Shown here in pieces: positions 50,896-63,392 of a stretch of DNA of 64,000 nt. Below the pieces are notes generated by a model. The model searched no databases. It saw only the letters and a program-made list of their open reading frames with translations, and was not told the origin of the DNA. Location: the NCBI GenBank assembly GCA_021298815.1, contig JAJTHE010000013.1, forward strand, positions 1 to 64,000. Reading direction: 5' to 3'. The position numbers and the translations under genes were made by a program. Within the stretch, counting starts at the first letter, position 1. Each line of letters begins with the position of its first letter. Origin of the DNA: Betaproteobacteria bacterium. GTDB lineage: Bacteria; Pseudomonadota; Gammaproteobacteria; Burkholderiales; CAIKXV01.

Positions 50896-51110
50896 GGACG
50901 ACCGTCCGGCTGCCGTGCATGGCGCTCCAGCATCGCGATGAACGCCGCAGGCTCGGTCTCGAAGGCCACCGCGATCGGCGACTGCATCAGCGCCGCCGAG
51001 ACCGCCGCGACCCCGCCTTCGATCATCGGCAGCCGCGCAGGATCGATGGTGACGCCCGAGGCCGCCGCGTTGGCGGCGAGGGTGCTTGCATCGGCTGGCC
51101 TTGCGTTCAT
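50892..51110 (-). CDS. DUF4089 (AtzG/HpxX-like) amidase partner
   Basis: 72 residues: ADASTLAANAAASGVTIDPA, RLPMIEGGVAAVSAALMQSP, IAVAFETEPAAFIAML. Short helical protein that resembles the GatC-like DUF4089 subunit wrapping around AtzE-type amidases. AAGGTG seven bases before the ATG. Translationally coupled to the amidase, 57 bases after the nickel permease stop in the same direction. Confidence 0.85.
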   Translation of the reverse strand: MNARPADASTLAANAAASGVTIDPARLPMIEGGVAAVSAALMQSPIAVAFETEPAAFIAMLERHARQPDGRP

Positions 51111-51167
51111 CGAGACACCTTCATCGGGACTCCTTCATCGTCGATGCATCCGGGGCGGCGGCATGGC

Positions 51168-51977
51168 TCACTTCAGCGGCGCGGCCGCCGAGCGGCTGCC
51201 ACCGCGCATCGCCAGCAGATAGCAGCCGGCCACGCCGGCCAGCACGGCGAGGCCGAGCACCAGTTCGCTGCCATCGAACCAGGTATCGACCTCGGGGGAC
51301 AGCATGCGCGCGGCAGCCCACGCCGCCATCGCGAAACTGAGGGTCGCGATGGCCAGCGCGAGCCGGCGCATCGCCAGTGCCGAATGGCGCTGCGTGTTGC
51401 GGGCAAGGCGGTACAGCCAAAGCCCGTTCACCGCGTCGGTGACCATCATGCCGCCGGTGAACACCGCGCCCATCGCCAGCGGGACCCAGACGTTGCCGGA
51501 CGCGCCCGCCGTGCCGGCGCCGAGCGCGAACACCGACGCCTGGGTGAGCGTCTCGAACGACAGCGCGAACAGCGCGCCGATGCCGAAGATCGTAACCGGA
51601 TGCTGGGCGGCCAGCAGGCCGCGCAGGTAGCGGCCGCGAACGCCGCTCGGCCCCTGGGTCTCCGCCTGTCCGGTGTACACGCTCCACACGTTGATCAGCC
51701 CGATGGTCACCAGCAACCCGACCGTCACCCAGCCGCTGGCGGTGTCGACCCATTCGGGCAACTGCCAGCCGGCGGCCAGCGTGGCCACCAGCAGCGTGGC
51801 CAGGGTGACCAGGGTGCCGTGGCCGAGCGAGAACCAGAGCCCGCACCATCGGGCGCGCGCCGGGTTCACCCGGGCATTGAATCGGGTCAACCCGTCGATC
51901 GCCGCGAGATGGTCCGGATCGAGCCCGTGCTGCATGCCCAGCAGCAGCGCGAGTGCGAAGGCATGCAGCAGTTCCAT
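51168..51977 (-). CDS. NiCoT-family nickel/cobalt permease
   Basis: 269 residues with about eight helices. TM2 carries the family signature HX4DH as GMQHGLDPDHLAAIDGLTR (His17, Asp22, His23), followed by FSLGHGTLVTLATLLVA (the LGH(S/G)xV motif) and LFALSFETLTQASVFAL. Secondary high-affinity Ni2+/Co2+ importer. It sits 10 bases after upp and ahead of the DUF4089-amidase pair. Urea made from allantoate would be used by urease, a nickel enzyme, so nickel import here makes metabolic sense, though no urease genes are in view. Confidence 0.9.
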   Translation of the reverse strand: MELLHAFALALLLGMQHGLDPDHLAAIDGLTRFNARVNPARARWCGLWFSLGHGTLVTLATLLVATLAAGWQLPEWVDTASGWVTVGLLVTIGLINVWSVYTGQAETQGPSGVRGRYLRGLLAAQHPVTIFGIGALFALSFETLTQASVFALGAGTAGASGNVWVPLAMGAVFTGGMMVTDAVNGLWLYRLARNTQRHSALAMRRLALAIATLSFAMAAWAAARMLSPEVDTWFDGSELVLGLAVLAGVAGCYLLAMRGGSRSAAAPLK

Positions 51978-51987
51978 CGGTGCGCCC

Positions 51988-52689
51988 TCAGTGCCCGGTG
52001 CCGAACATGCGGTCGCCGGCATCGCCCAGGCCGGGCACGATGTAGGCATTCGCGTCGAGCCTATCGTCGATCGCCACCACGTGCACCGTGAGGCCGGGAA
52101 AGCGCCGCCCCAGCAGGTCGAGCCCCTCGGGCGCCGCCAGGATCGCCACCATCCGGATCTCGGACAGCGGATGACCGTGCGCGACCATCACGTCGATCAC
52201 ATGCGCCGCGGAGTTGCCGGTGGCCAGCATCGGATCGACGACGAAGCAGCGCGTGGGCGCGACCGGCACCGGCGGCGGCAGTTTCACCAGGTATTCGACG
52301 GGCCGCGCCGAGGCATCGCGATAGACGCCGACATGGCCGACCGCGGCCGAGGGCATCAGTTCGCAGAAGGCCTCGGCCAGCGGCAGCCCGGCGCGCAGCA
52401 CCGGCACCACCATCAGCCGCGACTCGTCGACCCAGGGCGCCTGCATCGGCGCCAGCGGCGTGTCGATCGCGCGCGTCGACAGCGGCAGGTCGGTGCTGGC
52501 GGCAAAGGCCAGCAGCCGGCCCAGCTCGCGCACGGTCGAGCGGAACAGCGCCACCGGGGTGTGCCGGTCGCGCAGGCAGGTGAGCTTGTGCTGCGCCAGC
52601 GGGTGGTCGACCACATGCAGGTCGAGCGCCGCGCGGCCGGTGCCCGGCTCGTCCACCGGCGACACGCCGGGCGCACGCGGGGCGCTCAT
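51988..52689 (-). CDS. upp: Uracil phosphoribosyltransferase
   Basis: Makes UMP from uracil and PRPP. 233 residues, about 20 longer at the N-terminus than E. coli Upp. LDLHVVDHPLAQHKLTCLRD, the PRPP loop RCFVVDPMLATGNSAAHVID and the C-terminal VPGLGDAGDRMFGT are all conserved. The ATG overlaps the uraH-like stop (ATGA), so pyrimidine salvage is transcriptionally tied to urate breakdown. Other Upp proteins often travel with uracil permeases; here the next gene is a nickel permease instead. Confidence 0.94.
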   Translation of the reverse strand: MSAPRAPGVSPVDEPGTGRAALDLHVVDHPLAQHKLTCLRDRHTPVALFRSTVRELGRLLAFAASTDLPLSTRAIDTPLAPMQAPWVDESRLMVVPVLRAGLPLAEAFCELMPSAAVGHVGVYRDASARPVEYLVKLPPPVPVAPTRCFVVDPMLATGNSAAHVIDVMVAHGHPLSEIRMVAILAAPEGLDLLGRRFPGLTVHVVAIDDRLDANAYIVPGLGDAGDRMFGTGH

Positions 52690-53039
52690 GCGCCCCCCCG
52701 GAAACAGGAATAGCCCCAGGGCGTGGTCTTCATCGGCAGGTGGTAGTGCTGGGCGGCATCGTCGATGCCGAACGCGTAGCAGACCACGTCCAGGAAGGGC
52801 TCGGCCGGCAGCGGCACCGACTGCGACCGGTAGTAGTCGGCGACATGGAAGCGCACCTCGTAGCGGCCCGCGGTGACCCCGGGCCCCATCAGTGCCGGCG
52901 CCGACAGCAGGCCGGTCGCATCCGCCGGGCCGTCGGCCAGCACGGCCGGCTCCGGCGCGATCCGCAGCACCTCGATGCGCATCCCGCGGGCGACGACCCC
53001 GCGGCTCACGTCGACGACATGGATGGACATTCCGGGCAT
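52686..53039 (-). CDS. Second UraH-like (transthyretin-fold) protein, altered active site
   Basis: 117 residues with the 5-hydroxyisourate hydrolase/transthyretin fold: MSIHVVDVSRGVVARGMRIE, GRYEVRFHVADYYRSQ, HYHLPMKTTPWGYSCFRGGA. Compared with the neighbouring copy, the catalytic Arg region (ADGRTD) reads DATGLLS, so Arg is Leu44, and the C-terminal YRGS is FRGG. The two His are kept. By hand alignment it is unlikely to hydrolyse 5-hydroxyisourate normally; it may bind or act on another ureide, or form mixed tetramers. I use the ATG at 53039; 53030 is possible. Overlaps upp by 4 bases. Confidence 0.85.
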   Translation of the reverse strand: MPGMSIHVVDVSRGVVARGMRIEVLRIAPEPAVLADGPADATGLLSAPALMGPGVTAGRYEVRFHVADYYRSQSVPLPAEPFLDVVCYAFGIDDAAQHYHLPMKTTPWGYSCFRGGA

Positions 53040-53044
53040 CGGCT

Positions 53045-53401
53045 TCAGCTCCCGCGATAGGTGGAGTAGCTCCACGGCGACACCAGCAGCGGCACGTGGT
53101 ATCCGGCCTGCGGATCGGCCACCGCGAAGCGCAGCGGCACGGTGTCGAGGAAAGCCGGCGACGGGAGCTCGACCCCGGCGGCGCGGAAGTAGTCGCCGAC
53201 ATGGAAGGTCAGTTCGTAGCGGCCGACGTCCATTTCATGGGAATCCAGCAACGGCTGGTCGGTGCGGCCGTCGGCGTTGGTGTAGACGGTCTTCAGTTCG
53301 ACGCGCTGCGAGCCGTCGATGCGCGCGAGGTCGATGCGCACGTCCGCGGCCGGACGGCCGCGCGCGGTGTCAAGTACATGGGTGGACAGTCGCCCGATCA
53401 T
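53045..53401 (-). CDS. uraH: 5-hydroxyisourate hydrolase
   Basis: 118 residues; hydrolyses 5-hydroxyisourate to OHCU in urate breakdown. All catalytic features are present: His8 in LSTHVLD, Arg46 in NADGRTD, His102 in [11 protein letters not shown] and the C-terminal [18 protein letters not shown] is the conserved central strand pair. No signal peptide, so cytosolic. Its ATG overlaps the uraD stop (ATGA), and the altered second copy follows after only 5 bases. Confidence 0.96.
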   Translation of the reverse strand: MIGRLSTHVLDTARGRPAADVRIDLARIDGSQRVELKTVYTNADGRTDQPLLDSHEMDVGRYELTFHVGDYFRAAGVELPSPAFLDTVPLRFAVADPQAGYHVPLLVSPWSYSTYRGS

Positions 53402-53955
53402 CCCGACACCTCCTGCGAACCCGGCACCGCTGACGCGGCAAGCCGCCCGATACGCAGGCCGGTGATCACGGCGACCTGCGCGAGGCCCGCCTCGAATGCC
53501 GCCTCGGGATCCATGGCGAGGCGGCGTTCGAACTCGGACAGGATCTGTTCGCGCGAATGGTTCATGGCAGCGATGATGAACGGAAAGCCGAACTTCTGCT
53601 GGTGTTCGGCGTTCATCCGCGTGATCCTGGCAGCCTGCTCCGCCGTCAGCGAGAACAGGCCGGCCTTCGACTGCTCGGCGGCAGAGTCGGCGGTCATCCG
53701 GCGTTCGCGCGCCTCCCGCCCCCACAACTCCGGATGCGCGCGAAGCAGCGCCAGCCGCTGCGCCCGCGGGCTGGAATGCACCGCCTGCACCATCGCCCGA
53801 TGCACCGCCTGCAGGTCGTCGAACGGGCGAAGCGCCCAGGCAGCCTCGGCCACCCAGGGCGAATGCTCGAACACCGGTCCGAAGCGCGCGACGAAGGCCG
53901 CACGGTCGAAAGGATCCGGGAAGCCGGGCAGTTTCAGCAGGGAGTCGTCGGACAT
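53398..53955 (-). CDS. uraD: OHCU decarboxylase
   Basis: About 185 residues; converts 2-oxo-4-hydroxy-4-carboxy-5-ureidoimidazoline to S-allantoin, the step after UraH. Helical protein with [30 protein letters not shown] (catalytic His-Pro-Glu), [20 protein letters not shown] and [12 protein letters not shown], all family marks. First gene of the minus-strand run; the 124 bases upstream are shared with the divergent amidohydrolase gene and should hold the control sites. A GTG three codons upstream is an alternative start. Confidence 0.95.
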   Translation of the reverse strand: MSDDSLLKLPGFPDPFDRAAFVARFGPVFEHSPWVAEAAWALRPFDDLQAVHRAMVQAVHSSPRAQRLALLRAHPELWGREARERRMTADSAAEQSKAGLFSLTAEQAARITRMNAEHQQKFGFPFIIAAMNHSREQILSEFERRLAMDPEAAFEAGLAQVAVITGLRIGRLAASAVPGSQEVSG

Positions 53956-54079
53956 CGCAGGCACGGCGCAGGACGGAAGATCGACCGATGCTACCGCGTG
54001 GCGCGCCTCCCGGCTTCATGGTACATAAACCCGGAAGTTGTTCCCGCACCCGCCCGTGTCTCAACCCGCGCCTTAACCC

Positions 54080-55339
54080 GTGTCTGCGTCCGTGTCCGCG
54101 CCTTCCCTCCAGCCCCCCCCCGCCGCCGCCACGCGCATCCTCGACCGGATCGAAGCCCTGGCCCGGGTGAGCGAACAACCGGACGGGCTGACCCGCATCT
54201 ACCTCAGCCCGCAGCACGCCCAGGCCAATGCGCTGGTCGGCGGCTGGATGCGCGAGGCCGGCCTGGCCGTGCATGTCGACGCCGCCGGCAACCTGGTTGG
54301 CCGGCGCGAGGGCGAAAGGCCCGGCCTTCCCTGCCTGATGCTCGGCTCGCACCTGGACAGCGTGCGCAATGCCGGGCGCTACGACGGCATGCTCGGCGTG
54401 CTGACTGCAATCGAATGCGTCGCCGCGCTCGGTCCCCGGCCGCTGCCGTTCGCGATCGAGGTGGTCGGCTTCGGCGACGAGGAAGGCGTGCGCTTCCAGG
54501 CCACGATGCTGGGCAGCCGGGCCGTGGCCGGCACCTTCGATCCGGCACTGCTCGACCTGCGCGACGCCGGCGGCACGACGATGCGCGAAGCCATGGCCGC
54601 GTTCGGCCTGGATCCGTCTGCGGTCGGCAGTGCCGCGCGCCGGCGCGAGGACGTGCTCGCCTATGTCGAGTACCACATCGAACAGGGCCCGGTGCTGGAA
54701 GCCGAGGGCCTGCCGGTCGGGGTGGTCACCGCGATCAACGGCCAGCAGCGCTTCCGCATCCAGGTCGACGGCATGGCAGGCCACTCCGGCACCGTGCCGA
54801 TGCGCCTGCGCCAGGACGCGCTGGCCGCCGCCGCCGAATGCGTGCTCGCCGCCGAGCGCATCGCCGCCGGCTTACCCGACGCGGTGGCCACCGTGGGACA
54901 GCTGGCGCCCTCGCCGGGTGCCACCAACGTGATCCCGGGCCGCGCGGTGTTCTCGCTCGACGTGCGTTCGCCGCGCGATGCAGACCGCATGCGCGTCGCA
55001 GCGGCGATCGTCGACGAATGCCGGGCGATCGCCACCCGGCGCCGTGTCGCGATCGACATCGCGCAGACGCACGAGCTGTCCAGCTGCGCCTGTGCGGCCT
55101 GGCTTCAGGACCAGGTGGCGGCGGCGATCGCCGCCGATGGCCATCGGGTGCTGGCGCTGCCCAGCGGCGCCGGCCATGACGCGATGGCGATGGTCGCCCT
55201 GACCGACGTCGCCATGCTGTTCCTGCGCTGCCGCGACGGCATCAGCCACCATCCCGCCGAAGCGATCACCGCCGAGGACGCCGCCACCGGTGCACGCGTC
55301 CTGCAGGCCTTCATCGAACGCTTCGAACCGCGCGCCTGA
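54080..55339 (+). CDS. allC: Allantoate amidohydrolase (M20 family)
   Basis: 419 residues; splits allantoate to ureidoglycine/ureidoglycolate, CO2 and NH3. Metal ligands: [18 protein letters not shown] (His91, Asp102), [10 protein letters not shown] (Glu134/135), [10 protein letters not shown] (His199) and ISHHPAEAI (His about 395). [11 protein letters not shown] is the dimer-domain motif. Starts at GTG in a degenerate hexamer repeat; an internal start slightly downstream cannot be excluded. An N-carbamoyl-amino-acid hydrolase is the alternative, but puuE directly follows (29 bases), which favours allantoate. Confidence 0.9.
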   Translation: MSASVSAPSLQPPPAAATRILDRIEALARVSEQPDGLTRIYLSPQHAQANALVGGWMREAGLAVHVDAAGNLVGRREGERPGLPCLMLGSHLDSVRNAGRYDGMLGVLTAIECVAALGPRPLPFAIEVVGFGDEEGVRFQATMLGSRAVAGTFDPALLDLRDAGGTTMREAMAAFGLDPSAVGSAARRREDVLAYVEYHIEQGPVLEAEGLPVGVVTAINGQQRFRIQVDGMAGHSGTVPMRLRQDALAAAAECVLAAERIAAGLPDAVATVGQLAPSPGATNVIPGRAVFSLDVRSPRDADRMRVAAAIVDECRAIATRRRVAIDIAQTHELSSCACAAWLQDQVAAAIAADGHRVLALPSGAGHDAMAMVALTDVAMLFLRCRDGISHHPAEAITAEDAATGARVLQAFIERFEPRA

Positions 55340-55368
55340 GCGCGCCACCTACCGACACCGGATACCCG

Positions 55369-56292
55369 ATGCAGCCCCTCGACCCGAACACCTATCCCCG
55401 CGACCTGGTCGGCTACGGCCGGGTGCCGCCCCATGCCGACTGGCCCGGTGGCGCTCGCATCGCGGTGCAGTTCGTCCTCAACTACGAGGAAGGGTCCGAG
55501 AACTGCGTGCTGCACGGCGACCGCTCCTCCGAGACCTTCCTGTCAGAGATCGTCAACGCGCAGGCCTTCGAGATGCGCCACATGAGCATGGAGTCCATGT
55601 TCGAATACGGCTCGCGTGTCGGCGCCTGGCGGCTGCTGCGCGAGTTCGAGCGGCGCGGGCTGCCGCTGACGGTGTTCGGCGTGTCGATGGCGCTCGAGCG
55701 CCATCCCGAGCTGGTGGCCGCGATGGTCGAGGCCGGCCACGAGATCGCCTGCCACGGCTGGCGCTGGATCAGCTACCAGCACGTCGACGAGGCGACCGAA
55801 CGCGCGCACATGAAGCATGCGGTCGACGTCATCCGGCGGATGACCGGCAACCAGCCCGTCGGCTGGTACACCGGCCGCGACAGCCCGAACACCCGGCGGC
55901 TGGTGGTCGAGCACGGCGGCTTCCTGTACGACGCCGACTCCTACGCAGACGAGCTGCCCTACTGGGTGCCGGTCGCCGGCCGCCCGCACCTGGTCGTGCC
56001 CTACACCCTGGACGCGAACGACATGCGCTTCGCCTCGGCGCAGGGCTTCAACGCCGGGGACCAGTTCTTCAACTACCTGCGCGATTCCTTCGACGTCCTC
56101 TATGCCGAGGGCGAGGATCGTCCGCGCATGCTCTCGATCGGCCTGCACTGCCGGCTGGTTGGCAGGCCCGGCCGCTTCCGCGCCCTGCAACGCTTCCTGG
56201 ACTACATCGATGCCCACGACCGCGTCTGGGTCTGCCGCCGCGCCGACATCGCGCGCCACTGGCACGACCGCCATGCCCCGCCGCAGCGGTGA
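55369..56292 (+). CDS. puuE: Allantoinase PuuE (metal-independent type)
   Basis: 307 residues; opens the allantoin ring to allantoate. Strong PuuE signature: YPRDLVGYGRVPPHADWPGG, VQFVLNYEEGSENCVLHGD, MSMESMFEYGSRVGAWRLLR, GHEIACHGWRWISYQ, PVGWYTGRDSPNTRRLV. It is the NodB-fold allantoinase, unrelated to AllB. With uraH and uraD on the opposite strand it completes 5-hydroxyisourate to allantoate, and allC directly upstream takes the product further. Confidence 0.96.
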   Translation: MQPLDPNTYPRDLVGYGRVPPHADWPGGARIAVQFVLNYEEGSENCVLHGDRSSETFLSEIVNAQAFEMRHMSMESMFEYGSRVGAWRLLREFERRGLPLTVFGVSMALERHPELVAAMVEAGHEIACHGWRWISYQHVDEATERAHMKHAVDVIRRMTGNQPVGWYTGRDSPNTRRLVVEHGGFLYDADSYADELPYWVPVAGRPHLVVPYTLDANDMRFASAQGFNAGDQFFNYLRDSFDVLYAEGEDRPRMLSIGLHCRLVGRPGRFRALQRFLDYIDAHDRVWVCRRADIARHWHDRHAPPQR

Positions 56293-56319
56293 GTCCGGGG
56301 CCGACCGCGCCCCGCCCCG

Positions 56320-56730
56320 ATGAAGCTGCTCACGCTCCTGTTCGGCTTCGGTTTCTTCGCGTTCCCGTTCGCGGCCGTCTGGTACCCGAAGCCACGCTGG
56401 ATGAACTTCTGCTGGCTGATGTTCCTGATCTGCGTGCTGGGACTGATCGGCATGACGGTGGTCGGTGGCGACGACGACTTCAGCCGTACGGTTTCCGACC
56501 GCCAGGCGGTGGTGCAGCGGGTGGAGGTACTCGAGGCCAAGGCCTTCACCGCAGCCTTCCAGCACGTGCTGCTCGACGGACAGATGTACGGCGTGACCGC
56601 GGACACCGAGTTCACCCAGGGCGAACGGGTCTCGCTGCGCACCATGCAGCACTGGCTGTTCAGCGACACGCGCCTGTACCTGTGCAGCGAGCGCGGCTGC
56701 GCAGCGGCGCAGCCGATGATCGAAGACTGA
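56320..56730 (+). CDS. Small membrane protein with soluble tail, unknown
   Basis: 136 residues: two N-terminal helices ([20 protein letters not shown] and [19 protein letters not shown]), then a soluble region rich in polar strands ([60 protein letters not shown]) with a Cys pair six apart near the end. No family recognised. In line with puuE (27 bases) and the racemase-fold gene (8 bases), so probably cotranscribed. Confidence 0.7.
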   Translation: MKLLTLLFGFGFFAFPFAAVWYPKPRWMNFCWLMFLICVLGLIGMTVVGGDDDFSRTVSDRQAVVQRVEVLEAKAFTAAFQHVLLDGQMYGVTADTEFTQGERVSLRTMQHWLFSDTRLYLCSERGCAAAQPMIED

Positions 56731-56738
56731 GAGTGACC

Positions 56739-57541
56739 ATGCCCGACCCGACATCGCCCGCCCCGACCGGTGCCCCGGCCCCGGTGATCGCACCGTGGTA
56801 CCAGCTCGGCTACATCATCCCGCATCGCCAGACCGACCTGGACGCCTACCAGTTCTACCGGGTCGCCCCGGAAGGCATGATGCTGGTGACTACCGGCATG
56901 GACCTCGCCGAGTACTCGCTGGCGGCGGTCGAGTCCCAGCTTCCCGCGTTCCATGCCTGCGTCGACCTGCTGGCGAAGAAGCCGGTCGACCGGATCGCGC
57001 TGAGCGGCGTGCCGGTGGCCTCGGTGCTCGGCCGCCGGCGCATGCGCGCCCTGCTGGCCGAGGCGAGCGACCGCAGCGGACTCGCCTGCGACACCGACCT
57101 CGAGGCGCACATCGCGACGCTGCAGCACCTGGGCGCGGAACGCATCGCGCTGGCCAGCCGCTGGCCCGACGCGGTCAACCAGGCACTGACCGCCTACCTC
57201 GCCGAGGCCGGCATCGAAGTCCTCGCCTGCCGCTCGCGCAGCCGCGACCTGGCGCAGAACAAGGCCGCCCATCCGCTCGCCGACCACGACCTGGCCCTCA
57301 CGCTGGGCAGCGAGGTGCTCGAGGCGGCACCGCAGGCGCAGGCGCTGCTGATGCCGGGCGGGCTGTGGTTCGCGATCCATGCGGTGCCGGTGCTGGAGGC
57401 GAAGTACGGGCGCCCGGTGCTGCTCAACATCCTGTCGACCACGGCCTGCGCGCTGCGCTCGGCGGTCGACCGCGTGCAGGTGGCGCCCGATGCGCGCTGG
57501 GGGCGTGTGCTGTCGGACACGCTGGCGGGCTCGGTGCCGCG

Positions 57542-57545
<4 letters not shown>
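56739..57545 (+). CDS. Maleate isomerase/AMDase-like protein without catalytic cysteines
   Basis: 268 residues of the Asp/Glu-racemase superfamily, maleate-isomerase branch: [48 protein letters not shown]-type C-terminal loop ([19 protein letters not shown]), [20 protein letters not shown]. Maleate isomerase uses two cysteines; here the first site reads ALSGVPVAS and the second LMPGGLW, with no Cys at either. Overlaps the hydantoinase start by 4 bases (ATGA), so it is made together with that enzyme and may bind or isomerise its substrate by another mechanism. Confidence 0.8.
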
Positions 57546-61252
<3,707 letters not shown>

Positions 61253-61354
61253 TCGGCGCCGCTATACTTGCGCGCCCCGCCGGCCCCGACCGCGGGATGT
61301 CCCGGCAGGACAGTCGACCGACAGGCTGCATGCCGACCGCCCGGAGAATGCCCG

Positions 61355-62386
61355 ATGAACGCCGCTCGAAGCCCGTCGACCACCCGCCCCGCCCGCCTGC
61401 GGGCCGGGACGCCGGCACGCCTGCTGGCCCTGGCCTGCAGCCTGGTCGTGCCGATGGCCGCCGCCCAGACGCGGGCACCGCTGCCCGGCGGCTATCCGGC
61501 GAAGCCCATCCGGATGATCGTGCCCTACGTGCCGGGCGGTCCGACCGACATCCTCGGCCGCTCGGTCGCGCAGGCGATCGGCGAGGCGTTCGGGCAACCG
61601 GTGGTGATCGACAACCGGCCGGGCGCCGCCGGCAACATCGGCACCGTCGCCGCGGCCCGCGCCGCGCCCGATGGCTATACCCTCAACATGGTGGCGATCT
61701 CGTTCGCGGTCGCCCCCAGCCTCGACCCGAAGGTCGGCTACGACCCGCTGCGCGACTTCGCGCCCATATCGCTGGTGGCCACGGTCAACAACATGCTGGT
61801 GGTGCATCCCTCGCTGCCGGTGAAGTCCGTCAAGGACCTGGTCGGGCTGGCACGCGCGCGCCCGGGCCAGCTCACCTATGCATCCGGGGGCAGCGGCGGT
61901 GCCCAGCACCTGGCCGGCGAACTGTTCGCCAGCCTCGCCGGCGTGAAGATGCTGCACGTGCCCTACAAGGGCAGCGCGCCCGGCGTGAGCGCGCTCCTCG
62001 GCGGCGAGGTGATGCTCGGCTTCACCGACACGCTGATCACCTTGCCGCTGGTCAAGGCAGGCAAGCTGCGGGCGCTCGCGGTCACCGGACCCGCCCGCTC
62101 GCCGCTGCTGCCCGAGGTGCCGACGATGGCAGAAGCGGGACTGCCGAAGTATGCGGTCAACGTCTGGTTCGGCCTGCTGGCCCCGGCCGGCACGCCGGCC
62201 GAGATCGTGGCGCGCATCGGCAGCGAAGTGGGCCGGCATGTGCGCAGTGCGGAGATGCGCGACCGCCTGACCGCGCTCGGCGCCGAACCGGTCGGCAACA
62301 CGCCCGAGCAGTTCGCCGCCTTCCTCAAGGCCGAGATCGCCCGCTGGGCGGAAGTCGTGCGCAGCGCACGCATCCGCGCCGACTGA
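61355..62386 (+). CDS. Bug/TctC-family solute-binding protein
   Basis: 343 residues: signal region (about 1-37, ending SLVVPMAAAQ), YPAKPIRMIVPYVPGGPTDI, VIDNRPGAAGNIGTVAAA, GQLTYASGGSGGAQHLAGEL, LHVPYKGSAPGVSALL. GGAGA nine bases before the ATG. It follows the hydantoinase by about 100 bases in line and most likely binds the substrate of that enzyme. No membrane subunit adjacent; it may share the TctAB at 41605-43563. Confidence 0.92.
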   Translation: MNAARSPSTTRPARLRAGTPARLLALACSLVVPMAAAQTRAPLPGGYPAKPIRMIVPYVPGGPTDILGRSVAQAIGEAFGQPVVIDNRPGAAGNIGTVAAARAAPDGYTLNMVAISFAVAPSLDPKVGYDPLRDFAPISLVATVNNMLVVHPSLPVKSVKDLVGLARARPGQLTYASGGSGGAQHLAGELFASLAGVKMLHVPYKGSAPGVSALLGGEVMLGFTDTLITLPLVKAGKLRALAVTGPARSPLLPEVPTMAEAGLPKYAVNVWFGLLAPAGTPAEIVARIGSEVGRHVRSAEMRDRLTALGAEPVGNTPEQFAAFLKAEIARWAEVVRSARIRAD

Positions 62387-62446
62387 CCCTCCGCACCGAC
62401 TGACCCGCCACATGCAAGCCGCCGCACCCCCACCGCGAGGAATCGA

Positions 62447-62995
62447 ATGGCCCGCGTACCGCTGATCCCGGAAGACGACGCCGCGCTTGCACCGCTGATC
62501 TCCCACCTCAAGGCGGAACGCGGCGGACGGCTGATCAACCTCTACAAGGTGCTGCTCAACAGCCCGCCGGTGGCGGGCGCCTGGCTCGACTTCAACACCG
62601 CGGTGCGCTATCGCACCTCGGTTCCGGCCGCATTCAACGAGCTGGCGATCCTGCGCGTGTCGGTGCTCAACGGCGCCGACTACCAGTTCAGGGTGCACGG
62701 GCCGACCCATGCGCTGAAGGCCGGGCTCACCGAGGCGCAGGTGGCGGCGATCGCCGGCTGGACCAGCGGCGGCGCGGACGACGGCCTGTTCTCGGACGCG
62801 CAGCGCGCCGTCCTCGCCTGGGCAGACGGCATCACCCGGGACATCGAACCCTCCGAGGCCGCCTGCGAGGCGATGCGCCGCCACTTCGACGACCGGCAAC
62901 TGGTGGAACTCACCGTGCTGATCAGCGCCTACAACATGCATACCCGGGTCGCGCGGGCGTTGCGCATCGACGTCGAAGGCAGCCCGAGCGCCTGA
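62447..62995 (+). CDS. Carboxymuconolactone decarboxylase family protein
   Basis: 182 residues, all-helical: LYKVLLNSPPVAGAWLDFNT, PAAFNELAILRVSVLNGADY, QFRVHGPTHALKAGLTEAQV, and FDDRQLVELTVLISAYNMHT. The AhpD-type CxxC is absent, so no peroxidase activity is expected; the Glu (NELAIL) and His (RVHGP) are in the places used by decarboxylase-type members. GAGGAATCG precedes the ATG. Sits 60 bases after the Bug gene in the same direction. Confidence 0.88.
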   Translation: MARVPLIPEDDAALAPLISHLKAERGGRLINLYKVLLNSPPVAGAWLDFNTAVRYRTSVPAAFNELAILRVSVLNGADYQFRVHGPTHALKAGLTEAQVAAIAGWTSGGADDGLFSDAQRAVLAWADGITRDIEPSEAACEAMRRHFDDRQLVELTVLISAYNMHTRVARALRIDVEGSPSA

Positions 62996-63073
62996 ACCAC
63001 CCGGCCCGGTGCCGCACCCCGTACCTTGCCCACAGCACCGACACACCGCACCACTCCCACGGACGCATCCACC

Positions 63074-63388
63074 ATGCTCTACATCATCTACCAGGAAGAC
63101 GGCCCGGACAGCCTCGCGATCCGCGCCCGCGTGAAGGAACAGCATTTCGCCTACCTCGAGCAGCACAAGGACAAGCTGGTGCTCGGCGGGGCCACGCTGG
63201 CCGAGGACGGCGCGACCCGGCTGGGCAGCGTGCTGATCCTGAACGTGCCCTCGCTGGCCGACGCCGAGGCGTTCTCGGCGAACGAGCCGTTCCGCAAGGC
63301 GGGCCTGTTCAGCAGCGTGAAGATCACCCGCATGCGCCGCGGCCAGTGGTACCCGGACAATGCGCCGGCCAGCGCGGAAGGGAACTGA
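63074..63388 (+). CDS. YCII-related domain protein
   Basis: 104 residues with the ferredoxin-like YCII fold: MLYIIYQEDGPDSLAIRARV, KEQHFAYLEQHKDKLVLGG, ILNVPSLADAEAFSANEPFR, GLFSSVKITRMRRGQW. The conserved His (KEQH) and Asp (ADAEAF) pair is present, which in relatives acts as a muconolactone-isomerase-like or lyase site. The ATG just before the first strand is used. Between the CMD-family gene (78 bases) and the dehydrogenase (4 bases), so in the same transcript. Confidence 0.87.
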   Translation: MLYIIYQEDGPDSLAIRARVKEQHFAYLEQHKDKLVLGGATLAEDGATRLGSVLILNVPSLADAEAFSANEPFRKAGLFSSVKITRMRRGQWYPDNAPASAEGN

Positions 63389-63392
63389 GACG

